Position numbers and translations under genes: made by a program. From Xanthomonas sp. 10-10 (GTDB lineage Bacteria; Pseudomonadota; Gammaproteobacteria; Xanthomonadales; Xanthomonadaceae), in NCBI RefSeq assembly GCF_040182365.1, contig NZ_CP144460.1, forward strand, positions 4,030,001 through 4,094,000: a DNA stretch of 64,000 bases. The letters are read 5' to 3'. Of this stretch, positions 35,922-47,543 are shown piece after piece (the first letter of the stretch is position 1; every line of letters begins with the position of its first letter). The notes beneath the pieces were generated by a model. It had not been told where the DNA came from. It was given only the letters and a program-made list of their open reading frames with translations, and ran no database searches.

Positions 35922-36031
35922 GTTGGCAGCCCCCTGTACAAAAGAGGGCGTAGTGTTTTGCCGAATCTGGCGTGAGTCAGGAGGTTTCGACGAAAGTCTG
36001 CCGAAATTGCCACGAAACCTTTCCGAAGGAG

Positions 36032-38395
36032 TTACGAAGCCACTTTTCTCAACATCATCAACACGTTGGAAATGAATCCGACCGGCATCGATGAATGCTC
36101 CGGCAGCGGCATGTAGGCGATTGCGCTGCCATCTTCTTCGGCCAGCGCCAGATACATCGCGTCGCTGCGCTGATCCAGGCTGAAACCGTTGATGGTGGTG
36201 AACTTGGCCGCATCCAGGCACTGCGCCCGGCCGCCGCCAAGGGTGCTGTCGTGTGTCGCGCAACTGTCAGTGGACGACAGGTAATGCACCTGACCCTGGG
36301 CTCCCGGCGCCCAACTGCGATAACGCCAGCGCGATGGTTGCTGCGCGTCGACCGGTTGTACGGTGTCGGCGGCCAGGGTCGGCGCAATCTGCCATAGCCC
36401 TGCCCCGCTCAGATGCGTAAACAGCACTTTCCCGCTGACGCGGTCCAGGCGCACTTGCGAAACATCCTGCAGCGTAGCCAGCGCACGCCAAGGACTGGCG
36501 CTGCGGTCGTACAGCGTGGCAAAGCTATGTCCATCGTCGGCCGCAGCAACGACCAGCACGCGATTGGGATCGGGAAGATGGATGGCCTGCAAGGGCCGCA
36601 CCTGCGGCACCGGCAGACGCACCGCCTTGCCGGTGCCTGGCGTCACTTCGAACAATGCAGCGTGCCCATCGGCATCGCTGCCGCTGACCAGCACCTGCCG
36701 CGAGTCGGCCGACCAGTCGGCAGCCTGTCGCGCGTCCGGGCGAATCCCTTCGATCAACCGCATCGAGCCAGGTTTGCCGACATCGCCCCACCACAATCCG
36801 TACGCACCGGAACGATTGGACGCGAAGATGAGCTGACGCCCGTCGGGCGCGATCATCGGCTGGTCGTCGCGCCCACTGGAAGGAAACAGTCGACGCCGGA
36901 TGTAACCACCGTTCATGGGATCGTGGATGACCTGATACACGCCGAATTGCGGCTTGCGCTGCACGAACACCAGATGCCCGCGTGCCACGTCCGGCGCCTG
37001 GGCGTCGTCCAGACCCAGATCGTGCAGGCTGCGATCGACCAGATCGAGGCGATACAGCCGCGCTTCGCTATCCACGCGGCGCCCGAAGATCAGGCCGCTG
37101 CTGTCCGGCAGCCAGCTCCAGCCTCGGATATCGGCGTTGTCATGCGTCAATCGTTCCGCACTGCCGCCTTGGGCGGATATCCGCCAGAGATCGCCCAACT
37201 GCGGATTGCGCAGGAACACGATCCATTGTCCGTCTGGGGAATAGCGCGGTGCGTAGTCGAAGTCGGTCGGTTGCGCGCTGTAGGTCAATACCTGCCAGTG
37301 CCCGGTTTCGAGGTCCAGGCGCCGGATTCGCGGCGCGCCTTGCGCACCGGTCATGCTACCGAACAACAACGCACGGCCGTCGGGAGACCAGCTGAAACTG
37401 AGCATGTCCGCGCCATCGCAACGCACCACCTCACGCGCTGCGGACTGACCTGCCGCAGCGGCGATCATGATCCTGCAGCTGCCATCCGGCGCTTGCCGGG
37501 AGAACGCAATTTCGCGTCCATCCGGCGACCAGGCGGGCAGTCGGTCGGAGACGCCTGGTGCAGGCGTTTCCAGCACGCGCGGATATGCGTTGTCGGTCGT
37601 CTTGACCAGGATCGAGGTCCCTGGTCGATCGCTGGTCAGCGAGGCGTAGGCCACCATGCTGCCGTCGGGCGACAGGCTGGGCGTGAGATCGAATCCGCCG
37701 CCCGCAGTGATGACCTGGTACGGCCGCTTGGGGCTGCCCGGAACAGCGGTGGACGTTGCGACATCGGTTGCCGGTGCTCGCAGCCACAGCGTGCGTGCCG
37801 CCAGGCCGAGCACCACCACCAGCGCCAGGCCCGCGAAGGCCAGAGCCATCCAGCGACGCCGGTGCGGCGTCACTGCCGCAGCAGGCGATGGCGTTGCCGC
37901 CTGGTGTGGCAGGAAGTCATCGGTCTCAGCCGCAGCGCTGAGCTCATCTGTCGCCAGCGGTGCTTCCTGCGCGGACTGCTGCACGCCAGGCGGCTCCAGC
38001 GAGGACGGCGTCTGCGACAGCGTCGCCGCGGCATCGGTGCGCGCCTCCCACCCCACCGGCGCCATCAGGCGATACCCGGTCTTGGCGATCGTCTCGATGT
38101 ACTCGGACCGCTGGCTGCCGCTGCTGGCAAACGCCTTGCGCAGCTGCGTCACTGCCTGGGTCACCACATCGTTGCTGGGCAAGGTGTCCGGCCATACCTC
38201 GGCGAGCAACTGCTCGCGCGTCACCACCTGCCCCGGCTGTCGCGCCAGGGTCAGCAGCACCGCCAACGACTTGGGAGGCAAGCGCAACGCGCGCCTTGCG
38301 CCCGGTGCGTGCACTTCGCGCGAGGCAACGTCGACCACACACTGCCCGACACGCAGCCGGCCAGTTGGCATTGCAGTAGCAGAAGGAACACTCAT
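36032..38395 (-). CDS. CadC-like membrane regulator with TolB-type propeller
   Basis: A 787-residue one-component regulator. The N-terminal 100 residues are an OmpR/CadC winged helix (LRLPPKSLAVLLTLARQPGQ, then REQLLAEVWPDTLPSNDVVTQ, RSEYIETIAKTGYRLMAPV). A Pro/Ala-rich linker leads to one transmembrane helix (MALAFAGLALVVVLGLAARTL), and the remaining 550 residues form a periplasmic TolB/WD40-like propeller (DLTPSLSPDGSMVAYAS, AWSPDGREIAFS and further repeats). Signal sensing outside and DNA binding inside is the CadC logic. Start ATG 38395 has only a weak ribosome site. It shares strand and vicinity with the AraC gene and TonB receptor. Confidence 0.9.
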   Translation of the reverse strand: MSVPSATAMPTGRLRVGQCVVDVASREVHAPGARRALRLPPKSLAVLLTLARQPGQVVTREQLLAEVWPDTLPSNDVVTQAVTQLRKAFASSGSQRSEYIETIAKTGYRLMAPVGWEARTDAAATLSQTPSSLEPPGVQQSAQEAPLATDELSAAAETDDFLPHQAATPSPAAAVTPHRRRWMALAFAGLALVVVLGLAARTLWLRAPATDVATSTAVPGSPKRPYQVITAGGGFDLTPSLSPDGSMVAYASLTSDRPGTSILVKTTDNAYPRVLETPAPGVSDRLPAWSPDGREIAFSRQAPDGSCRIMIAAAAGQSAAREVVRCDGADMLSFSWSPDGRALLFGSMTGAQGAPRIRRLDLETGHWQVLTYSAQPTDFDYAPRYSPDGQWIVFLRNPQLGDLWRISAQGGSAERLTHDNADIRGWSWLPDSSGLIFGRRVDSEARLYRLDLVDRSLHDLGLDDAQAPDVARGHLVFVQRKPQFGVYQVIHDPMNGGYIRRRLFPSSGRDDQPMIAPDGRQLIFASNRSGAYGLWWGDVGKPGSMRLIEGIRPDARQAADWSADSRQVLVSGSDADGHAALFEVTPGTGKAVRLPVPQVRPLQAIHLPDPNRVLVVAAADDGHSFATLYDRSASPWRALATLQDVSQVRLDRVSGKVLFTHLSGAGLWQIAPTLAADTVQPVDAQQPSRWRYRSWAPGAQGQVHYLSSTDSCATHDSTLGGGRAQCLDAAKFTTINGFSLDQRSDAMYLALAEEDGSAIAYMPLPEHSSMPVGFISNVLMMLRKVAS

Positions 38396-38535
38396 CGGCA
38401 AAGACACGCGTCGGCATGCAAGGACTACAAGAACGCCTCGCACTGAATGCGAAACGCCAAATTCAGCAAAGGACCACGACCAACTGTGTCATGCATCCAT
38501 TTGGTGCAAATTTTACTCTATGCCCCGTTGCTTCC

Positions 38536-38627
38536 TATAACAGGCGGCGACGTCAGGCTCTCTCTCTCTCGCCGACGAATTCAAATAATTACGATGTTTC
38601 CTTCGCGCCTTCTGGCGCGATTTTTTT
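38536..38627 (+). ncRNA. Candidate small RNA with 5' hairpin, AU-rich linker and intrinsic terminator
   Basis: TATAAC at 38536-38541 can serve as -10 box, placing the start near 38548. The RNA would begin with GGCGA...TCGCC around a CTCTCTCTCTCTC tract, then an AT-rich single-stranded linker, then the intrinsic terminator 38604-38627 (CGCGCC-TTCT-GGCGCG and seven T). Both neighbours (CadC-like gene and thiC) run on the other strand, so the + strand terminator has no coding gene to serve. The layout is that of Hfq-dependent sRNAs of about 80 nt. The rest of 38396-38790 shows nothing else. Confidence 0.55.
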
Positions 38628-38790
38628 ATCTGCGATTCAGCTAGAACGCTGCAAACCCTTATCCGCTGTAACCGCTTGCAGCACGATCGCATCGCGGCAC
38701 TTGCGCGCAGCGATGCGATCTGTACAGCCGAAGCTGAATTTTCGATAAGCGGGCCACGTGTTCCGGGCAACCTTAAGCGGGCTTGTGGCG

Positions 38791-40788
<1,998 letters not shown>

Positions 40789-40796
40789 TTACGAAG

Positions 40797-40875
40797 CTTC
40801 CCTACGCCGGTATCAGCCGGATCAGGTTCGAAGGGACTATCTCAACCGCAGCGCATTGCGGTACCCCCACTTCGG
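40797..40875 (-). promoter_or_regulatory. TPP riboswitch (THI element)
   Basis: On the minus strand the leader reads GGGGGTACCGC ... GTTGAGATAGTCCCTTCGAA, then CCTGATCCGG, CTGATACCGGCGTAGGGAAG. These are the conserved THI-box cores (CTGAGA-like and CCTTTGAACCTGATC-like) with the closing stem. Position 130 nt upstream of thiC fits. It turns off thiC when thiamine pyrophosphate is abundant. Confidence 0.95.
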
Positions 40876-41055
40876 CGGTGATTAAACCACATCGCCGCGA
40901 GCGGGCGCATGCGCGGTTGGCTGCACGGCGCACTGACCCGCCAAACGGACGCTGCGCGATGAACGCAGCCGTGCAGCTGACATGCCCAGACATTTTCGCG
41001 GCACATCGGCTGGCTAGCGTGGCCGCACAACAACCAGAAACCTGCTCTCTCTCCT

Positions 41056-41082
41056 TGCCGCCGCATTCCGGCGGCATTTTTT
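41056..41082 (+). terminator. Intrinsic terminator (+ strand) without an upstream + strand gene
   Basis: TGCCGCC (41056-41062) pairs with GGCGGCA (41070-41076), followed by six T. It lies 67 bases before the S9 peptidase ATG and about 180 bases past the riboswitch promoter area. A CTCTCTCTCC tract just upstream resembles that in the candidate RNA at 38.5 kb. A short + strand transcript ending here is likely; its start is not evident. Confidence 0.75.
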
Positions 41083-41148
41083 ACGCCCTCTTGCAGCCGA
41101 TGGCTGCGATTCGTTATCGTCGCGTGAAACAGGGGATGGACAACGCGA

Positions 41149-43119
41149 ATGCAATGGATGCAACGGTGTGCGTGGATGGCAGCAGTGTTGATCGGAGCGG
41201 CCGGACCTGGTGCAGCGGCTGAGCCACTCCCGGCAGAAGCCTTTGTCGAGTCCGGCCCGATTTCCTCGCCCGCGATGTCGCCGGATGGCAAGCATCTGGC
41301 GGTCAGCGCCGATCTTGGGGACGGCAGCTACGCGCTGGTGGTGTACCGCATCGCCGACATGCAATCCACCACCATGCTGCGCCTGCCCCGCTACGAATTG
41401 CCGGTCCGCATCGCCTGGGTCAGCGATCGGCGCCTGGTGATCGGCAAGGGTCGCAAGCTCGGCTCGTTGGAAGAACCGGTGCCGATGGGCGAGATCATCG
41501 CCACCGATCTGGACGGCGGCAATCAGCGCTACGTCTACGGCTACCAGCAGAGCACGCGCAATGCCGGGCTGGAGCGCGGCTTCGGCTACATCGAAGGGCT
41601 GCCGAGCCGGCGCAACGGGCACTTCTACATGCGGCGGCTGTCGCTGGATTCGCGCCATTCGATGCTGTACGACGTGGATGCGAGTACCACCGCCCACCGG
41701 CTGATGGCCGACATCGACGTGCCGCGCCTGAGGTTTGTGCTCGACAACGCCGATGTGGCGCAGTACGCATACGGCACCGACGACAACGACAATTCGCTGC
41801 TGTTCCGCCGCAGCGGCAACGGCTGGACACCGCTGACGCAGGTCCAGGCCAACTGGCGTCCGATCGCCTTTGCCGAACAGCCCAATCGTGTCTATGGCTG
41901 GCACAGCGTCTCCGGCGGTCCGGCGGCACTGGTGTCCAGCGACCCGGACGGCCAGCAGCGCAGCGTGCTGGCATCCGACCCGTTCTACGACGTGGACGAT
42001 CTGCAATGGGGACCTGCACCATTTGCGCCGTTCGCGGCACGACTGGGACCGGGCCAGCCGGCGCTGCGCTATGTCGCGCCCGACAGCGCACAGGCGCAGT
42101 TGCATCGCAGCCTCAGCCAGACCCTGGCCGGTCAGTACGTGGATTTCATCAACTTCACCGAAGATGGCAACGCCGTGCTGCTGAAGGCCTATAGCGACCG
42201 CGATGCCGGCGCCTGGTACATCTTCAATCGCCCGACCAATACGCTCAAGCTGGTCATCAAGGCCCGCAGCGCCCTGCCCGCGGCACGGATGAGCGAGCGG
42301 CGCATGGTGCGGTTCCAGGCCCGCGACGGGCTGACGCTGGACGGCGTGCTGACCGTTCCGGCAACGGCCGCCCAGGGTGCGCCACTGCCGATGATCCTGC
42401 TGCCGCATGGCGGCCCGCATACCGACGGCGATGGTTGGGCGTTCGACACCGATGCGCAATTTCTCGCCAGCCGCGGCTATCTGGTGCTGCAGGTCAACTA
42501 CCGCGGCGGGCAGGGACGCGGCCATGACTTCGAACGTGCGGGTTATCGCCAGTGGGGCGAACGGATCCAGGACGATCTGGTGGATGGCGTGCGTTGGGCG
42601 ATCGACCAGGGCCTGGCCGATCGGTCGCGCATCTGCAGCTACGGTGCCAGTTTTGGTGCGTACGCGGCGATGATGGTGCAGGTGAAGGCACCGGAGCTGT
42701 TCCGCTGCGCGGTCGGTGTAGCCGGTATCTACGACCTGCAGATGATGTACACCAGGGGCGATATCAATCAGAGCGCGTACGGCACCAATTACCTGGAGCG
42801 CGTGATCGGCCGCGACGCCGCCGAGCTTGCCGCGCACTCGCCGGTTTCGCTGGCCCAACGCATCAAGGCGCCCGTGCTGTTGGTCCACGGCGAAGAGGAC
42901 GAGCGTGCGCCATTTGCCCAGGCCAAGAGCCTGCGGGCTGCGCTGACCCGTAGCGGCAACGCGCCCGAATGGATGGCCGTGCCCAAGGAAGGCCACGGGT
43001 TCTACAAGGACGCCAACCAGATCGCCTTCTATCGCACCCTCGAACACTTCCTGGCCAAGCAGCTGGGCAACCCGACAACCGCATCGGCGGGCAACCCGAC
43101 GCCGGCCACACCGCAGTAA
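41149..43119 (+). CDS. S9-family prolyl oligopeptidase-type peptidase, exported
   Basis: The 656-residue serine peptidase has a signal peptide (MQRCAWMAAVLIGAAGPGAA), an N-terminal beta-propeller (residues about 40-370; SPDGKHLAVSADL is a typical blade), and a C-terminal alpha/beta-hydrolase domain. The catalytic triad is Ser501 in CSYGASFGAYAAM, Asp584 in HGEEDERAP and His616 in EGHGFY. These are the marks of S9C dipeptidyl/acylaminoacyl peptidases. It would trim short peptides in the periplasm. M4 (41158) is an alternative start. It follows the orphan terminator closely, so its own promoter lies within 41083-41148 or the mRNA is read through. Confidence 0.92.
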   Translation: MQWMQRCAWMAAVLIGAAGPGAAAEPLPAEAFVESGPISSPAMSPDGKHLAVSADLGDGSYALVVYRIADMQSTTMLRLPRYELPVRIAWVSDRRLVIGKGRKLGSLEEPVPMGEIIATDLDGGNQRYVYGYQQSTRNAGLERGFGYIEGLPSRRNGHFYMRRLSLDSRHSMLYDVDASTTAHRLMADIDVPRLRFVLDNADVAQYAYGTDDNDNSLLFRRSGNGWTPLTQVQANWRPIAFAEQPNRVYGWHSVSGGPAALVSSDPDGQQRSVLASDPFYDVDDLQWGPAPFAPFAARLGPGQPALRYVAPDSAQAQLHRSLSQTLAGQYVDFINFTEDGNAVLLKAYSDRDAGAWYIFNRPTNTLKLVIKARSALPAARMSERRMVRFQARDGLTLDGVLTVPATAAQGAPLPMILLPHGGPHTDGDGWAFDTDAQFLASRGYLVLQVNYRGGQGRGHDFERAGYRQWGERIQDDLVDGVRWAIDQGLADRSRICSYGASFGAYAAMMVQVKAPELFRCAVGVAGIYDLQMMYTRGDINQSAYGTNYLERVIGRDAAELAAHSPVSLAQRIKAPVLLVHGEEDERAPFAQAKSLRAALTRSGNAPEWMAVPKEGHGFYKDANQIAFYRTLEHFLAKQLGNPTTASAGNPTPATPQ

Positions 43120-43274
43120 GAGCGGCGAACAACACCTAGCGAGCAGTCGTCAGCTGGGTGTGGGCGGCGCGGAGGAACCGGAGCGTACGGGTGGCACATG
43201 CCACGCCGAGCGCCGGCCGCGACCGCCTGGCGGCCGTGCAGCAATTTCATCGGCGGCCCTGACGCCAGCCGGCG

Positions 43275-45113
43275 TCACTCCAGCGTATACCCGACCCGCA
43301 GGCCGCCCCAGTGCTTGCGGCCGACGAAGATCGGTGCAGACAGGTCGAACATGATCTGGCCGGTATCGCGGCGATAGACCTGCAAACGATAAGGGTCGGT
43401 GTGCGCGCCCACGCTGCGGCCGACGCGGTCGGTGAACTTGCGCTTGGTGCGGTTGCCGACCAGATCGCGCTTGGCATCGCCGGTCAGCGGCTGGGTGAAA
43501 CGCAGATTGTGGGTAGGCACATAGCCGTCGGGATTGGCGCAGATGGCGAACACGATCCACGCATGCGCCTCCAGCAGCGGCTCCTGCAGCGGGGGCAGCA
43601 CCTGATCGCAGACCGCGTCGAAGTCGGTACTGAACTTGGGCGGCTCCACCCCGGCAATCGGCGTGTAGGTGCGCGCGAACAACGCCGCTTCGTCGATCTG
43701 CCCGCGCGCGATGGCCTGCGCCAGTGCGGTGCCGATCTTGCCCGCCGTGGCGACGGCAAGTTCCTTGACGCGCGCGTGCCTGGGCACCTGCAATGGATCG
43801 GGCGGGAGGCGGAACAGGCCCACGCAGTCGCGCAGGGTTTCGGTGCCGCGCTCCAGCGCCTCGCTGCGTTCGGCCACGTGCGCGGCATGCTGCAGGTTGC
43901 TGCGCCCCAGCGCCACCACACCATCCACCGCACGCTCGATCCCGCGAATTTCGCCATCCTGCGCCTGGATGCGCCCGGCTACCGTGGTCATCGCGCTACT
44001 GGCCTGCCCAAGCACGCGGGTGATGCCATCGAGCACTGCCTCGGTGCCACGCGCGGAGGCCGCGCCCTCGCCCACCGCAGCACTGGTCTCGGCCAGGATC
44101 GCGCGCACATCGCGCGCCGCCGCCGCCGCACGTTCGGCCAGACGGCGGATCTCGGTGGCGACCACCGCAAAGCCGCGCCCGGCGTCGCCGGCATGCGCCG
44201 CTTCGATGCTGGCGTTGATCGACAGGATATTGGTCTGAAACGCCACCGAGTCGATGACTTCGATGACCTCGCCGGCACGTGCGGCGCGACGCTCTACCTC
44301 GTGCATGGCCTGGCCCAGGGCGTGTGCCGCGGCCACACCCTGGCGCGCGCTGTCATCGGCGCTGGCGGCCAGCGCGATCACCTGTGCCAGTTCGGCATTG
44401 ACGTCCTGCAGGCTCGCAGCAAGGCGCTCCACCGCCGTGCGGGCGCCGTCCAGCGCTTCGGTCTGCGCCTGCGATTGACGCACCATCTCGTCGTTTTCGG
44501 CCACCAATGGCGGCACTTCGGCGGCGATCTGCACCGACAGCGCGACCGCCTGGCGGATCGCTTCGGCCAGATTGCCGAAGCCGGCCTGCAGCCGGCGGCC
44601 CATCTCGTTGTCCGCCAGGCCCGGCGGGAGCAGCAGTTCCAGCTCGCAGCCGGCCAGCGCCTGCGCAGTGCGCTCCAGCACGGTGCGGTCTTCGTGCTCG
44701 GCCTGTAGCCGTGCCACCAGAGGCTGCAGCAGCGGCGAGATCGGCACCGGGCGACTACCGTCGGCCAGCCGTGTGGCTTCGCGCAACAGGATTGCGGTTT
44801 CGACGTGCGGCAACGACAGCATCCAGCCTCCGTGCTCGCGGTCGCGGATGTAACGCACGCGCCGGGCCGGGTCGTCGCCCGGTGCGGCCCACACCCCTTC
44901 GTCGCCGACCAGGTCGGTGACGCTCAATCCCCACAGCACGGAGGCCGGCAAGCCTTCCAGTTCGCTGGCGGTCTTGCCCAGCACGTCCAGGCCGGCGCGA
45001 TTGCAGGCCACCACATGCGCCTCGACCGAGAGCCGCAACAAGGCGACCGGCGCGTCGGGGAGCAGGGCCGCACGCGTGTGCGACGGCAGGTCAGGCGAGT
45101 GCATCGAGCTCAT
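43275..45113 (-). CDS. Cytoplasmic methyl-accepting chemotaxis protein
   Basis: The 612-residue protein has an N-terminal PAS-like domain ([20 protein letters not shown]), a coiled signalling domain with the hairpin-tip region ([20 protein letters not shown], then [17 protein letters not shown]), and a C-terminal domain ([48 protein letters not shown]). No transmembrane helix exists, so it senses an internal cue. The C-terminal domain beyond the signalling tip occurs in a subset of receptors and may be a second ligand module. ATG 45113 follows AGGA. It probably signals to CheA; no che gene is present in the window. Confidence 0.9.
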   Translation of the reverse strand: MSSMHSPDLPSHTRAALLPDAPVALLRLSVEAHVVACNRAGLDVLGKTASELEGLPASVLWGLSVTDLVGDEGVWAAPGDDPARRVRYIRDREHGGWMLSLPHVETAILLREATRLADGSRPVPISPLLQPLVARLQAEHEDRTVLERTAQALAGCELELLLPPGLADNEMGRRLQAGFGNLAEAIRQAVALSVQIAAEVPPLVAENDEMVRQSQAQTEALDGARTAVERLAASLQDVNAELAQVIALAASADDSARQGVAAAHALGQAMHEVERRAARAGEVIEVIDSVAFQTNILSINASIEAAHAGDAGRGFAVVATEIRRLAERAAAAARDVRAILAETSAAVGEGAASARGTEAVLDGITRVLGQASSAMTTVAGRIQAQDGEIRGIERAVDGVVALGRSNLQHAAHVAERSEALERGTETLRDCVGLFRLPPDPLQVPRHARVKELAVATAGKIGTALAQAIARGQIDEAALFARTYTPIAGVEPPKFSTDFDAVCDQVLPPLQEPLLEAHAWIVFAICANPDGYVPTHNLRFTQPLTGDAKRDLVGNRTKRKFTDRVGRSVGAHTDPYRLQVYRRDTGQIMFDLSAPIFVGRKHWGGLRVGYTLE

Positions 45114-45190
45114 GGGGATTCCTAATCCATCGGTGTGGTTAGCGGCGCGCGGCAGGCAGAGTTGAGCCGCACTCATCCGTGGCGGTTGGC

Positions 45191-46900
45191 TCAGTAACCG
45201 GCCGCCTGCCCGTCCTTGCGGCTTTCCGACGCGCCGTAATACACGCCATTGCCCGGGTCGCGGGCGATCGCCTGATAGCCGCCATACGGGCCGTCGGCAA
45301 AGATCACCCGATGGCCTTTGCGCATCAGTGCGCGAATGGTGTCGTAGGAGAACCCGGTCTCCAGATTGAGCTCGCCGCCGTCACTCATGGCGGTGGCCTG
45401 GCCGGTCGGCTCGGTGGAGCCCTCGTGCTGGATGCGTGGCGCGTCGCCGGCCTCCTGCAGATTCATATGGAAATCCACCAGGTTCATCACGATCTGCACA
45501 TGTCCCTGCGGCTGCATCGCCCCGCCCATCACCCCGAAGCTCAGCCACGGCTTGCCGTCCTTGGTGACGAAGGCCGGGATGATGGTCTGGAACGGCCGCT
45601 TGCCCGGCGCGTAGCCGTTGGGGTGGTCCTTCTTCAGCACGAACATCTCGCCACGGTCCTGCAGGATGAAGCCCAGCCCCGGCGGCGCCATACCGCTGCC
45701 CATGCCGCGGTAGTTGGACTGGATCAACGACACCATCATGCCGTCGGCATCGGCCACGGTCATGTAGATGGTGTCGCCTTCTTCCAGCTGCTTGGGCGTG
45801 CCCGGCTGCACCTCCTTGAGCGCCTTGTCCATGGAGATCAGCGCGCGACGCTGGGCGGCGTAGTCCTTGGAGACCAGCCTGGCCAGCGGCGCGCGCTGGA
45901 AGGCCGGGTCGGCATAGAAATGCGCGCGGTCGGCGAAGGCCAGCTTCTTGGCCTCGGTGAACAGGTGCACGTGCTCGGCCGAGCCGAACGGGATCTTGGA
46001 GAAGTCGTAGCCTTCCAGGATGTTGAGCATCTGCAGCGCGGCAATGCCCTGGCTGTTGGGCGGCAACTCCCACACGTCGTAACCGCGGTAATTCGTGCTG
46101 ACCGGCTCCACCCATTCGCCCTGATGGCTGGCCATGTCCGCATAGCTCAGGTAGCCGCCATTGGCCTTGAAGTAGGCGCCGATGGTGCGGGCGATATCGC
46201 CCTTGTAGAACGCATCGCGGCCGCCGTCGGCGATCTGCTGCAAGGTGTTGGCCAGGTTCGGGTTCTTCCACAGCTCGCCCTTGCGCGGGGCATGGCCGTC
46301 GATGGTGAACTGCTCCTTGAAGCCGGGGTACTGCGACAGCCGCGGCACCGAGCGGTCCCAGTAGTAGGCGATGGTTTCGGCCACCGGATGGCCTTCGCGC
46401 GCGTAGCGGATCGCCGGGGCCAGGTTCTGCGCCATCGGCTTGCGGCCAAAGCGCTCGTGCAGCGCGAACCAGCCATCCACCGCGCCCGGCACCGACACCG
46501 GCAACGGGCCGGTCGGCGGAATGTCCTTCAGCCCGCGGCGCTGGAACTCGGCCAGGGTCAGCGACCTGGGCGAACGGCCTGAGCCGTTGTACCCATAGAG
46601 TTTGTTGGTCTTGGGATCCCAGACGATGGCGAACAGATCCCCGCCCACCCCATTGCCGGTCGGCTCCATCAGGCCCAGCGCGGCATTGGCGGCAATCGCC
46701 GCATCCACCGCCGAGCCGCCGTTCTTCATCACATCCAGCGCGATCTGGGTGGCCAGCGGTTGCGACGTCGCCGCCATCGCATGCGGGGCGATCACTTCGG
46801 AGCGGGTGGCGAAGCCCTGCCCGGTAATCCGGTCGGCGGCAACGAGAGACGGCGCCAGCAGCGTCAGAGCAGACACAAGTAAGACGGGTACGCGACGCAT
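45191..46900 (-). CDS. ggt: Gamma-glutamyltransferase, periplasmic
   Basis: The 569-residue enzyme breaks down glutathione and gamma-glutamyl compounds. After a signal peptide ([20 protein letters not shown]) come the Ntn-hydrolase blocks: [32 protein letters not shown], then the autocatalytic cleavage site before the nucleophile threonine in [20 protein letters not shown], and [16 protein letters not shown]. The precursor splits into large and small subunits there. ATG 46900 has GGGGAG upstream; upstream codons of the frame are not needed. Divergent from the ilv operon across about 260 bp. Confidence 0.95.
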   Translation of the reverse strand: MRRVPVLLVSALTLLAPSLVAADRITGQGFATRSEVIAPHAMAATSQPLATQIALDVMKNGGSAVDAAIAANAALGLMEPTGNGVGGDLFAIVWDPKTNKLYGYNGSGRSPRSLTLAEFQRRGLKDIPPTGPLPVSVPGAVDGWFALHERFGRKPMAQNLAPAIRYAREGHPVAETIAYYWDRSVPRLSQYPGFKEQFTIDGHAPRKGELWKNPNLANTLQQIADGGRDAFYKGDIARTIGAYFKANGGYLSYADMASHQGEWVEPVSTNYRGYDVWELPPNSQGIAALQMLNILEGYDFSKIPFGSAEHVHLFTEAKKLAFADRAHFYADPAFQRAPLARLVSKDYAAQRRALISMDKALKEVQPGTPKQLEEGDTIYMTVADADGMMVSLIQSNYRGMGSGMAPPGLGFILQDRGEMFVLKKDHPNGYAPGKRPFQTIIPAFVTKDGKPWLSFGVMGGAMQPQGHVQIVMNLVDFHMNLQEAGDAPRIQHEGSTEPTGQATAMSDGGELNLETGFSYDTIRALMRKGHRVIFADGPYGGYQAIARDPGNGVYYGASESRKDGQAAGY

Positions 46901-47124
46901 GATCCAGAGCTCCCCACGACACAACGAATGAAGGACCAACCATACCAGCGGCCTTAGTCGCAGCGCTCGATCCCAGCCGCACTGCAGCGATAAAATCGCG
47001 CAGTTGGTGACGCACATCGGCGATGTCGGCAAGTCGTCGATCCGGTTTCATGGGAAACCATGCTGCTGTCATGAGGCTTCGCGCTCGGTAAACGGCACCG
47101 ATCCAGCTGTTTCACCCGCAAGGG

Positions 47125-47154
47125 TTGACACCCTACCGGCAGCGATGGTTATCT
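47125..47154 (+). promoter_or_regulatory. Promoter of the ilv-leu operon
   Basis: A perfect -35 TTGACA (47125-47130) and a -10 TTATCT (47149-47154) are 18 bases apart. Transcription should start seven bases further on, at 47161, the A of the leader peptide's ATG. Confidence 0.8.
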
Positions 47155-47160
47155 CAATAC

Positions 47161-47283
47161 ATGCCGCAACGCACCGCCACCACGAACGCCCTCCTGACCG
47201 CGCCCTTCGGCGCGACGGCAGCGTCGCTTCTCGTGCTCGTACTTATTACCTCGCCAACCGGTGCGGGACGCGGCTTCGTGTAG
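47161..47283 (+). CDS. ilv leader peptide (leaderless), 40 codons
   Basis: The 40-residue peptide begins MPQRTATTNALLTAP and contains the control run SLLVLVLITS, i.e. consecutive Leu, Val and Ile codons. Ribosome stalling on these codons, when charged Leu/Val/Ile tRNAs are scarce, would uncover the antiterminator just downstream. The ATG coincides with the predicted transcription start, and there is no room for a Shine-Dalgarno, so translation would begin on a leaderless mRNA. The stop TAG lies 28 bases before the left terminator arm. Its sequence has no role beyond regulation. Assigned by position and codon content. Confidence 0.85.
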   Translation: MPQRTATTNALLTAPFGATAASLLVLVLITSPTGAGRGFV

Positions 47284-47345
47284 GTAACAGACACACAAGG
47301 CTTCGATCAGACCCCGCACCGGCAACGGCGCGGGGTTTCGCGTTT
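47258..47345 (+). promoter_or_regulatory. Transcription attenuator of the ilv-leu operon
   Basis: Antiterminator: CCGGTGCGGG (47258-47267), inside the leader-peptide codons, pairs exactly with CCCGCACCGG (47313-47322). Terminator: CCCCGC (47312-47317) pairs with GCGGGG (47330-47335), then TTTCGCGTTT. The two pairings exclude each other, which is the classical leucine/isoleucine/valine attenuation layout. Confidence 0.88.
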
Positions 47346-47543
47346 CAGGGACCCCCAAAAGTTTCGAATGACATGAACGACACCACCGACATCGCCGCAG
47401 CCCCTTCCATCAGTGCCAGCAACTGCGCTGCCGCAAGCCTCCGCGTGCACGGTGTTCTCGCTCATCCCCGCTTTGTTCGGCCAACCAGCCTCTGCGCTGC
47501 CAGCTGATCCCTTTCCCACTGCCAACCCCGCAAGGACTACTTC

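Noticed and set aside
36413-38446. 677-codon + strand frame
   Set aside because: Antisense of the CadC-like regulator.
41014-43047. 677-codon minus-strand frame
   Set aside because: Antisense of the S9 peptidase, whose catalytic triad is intact.
47373-47507. 44-residue frame between attenuator and ilvC (MNDTTDIAAAPSISAS...)
   Set aside because: No ribosome site, no recognisable features and it ends before ilvC without coupling.
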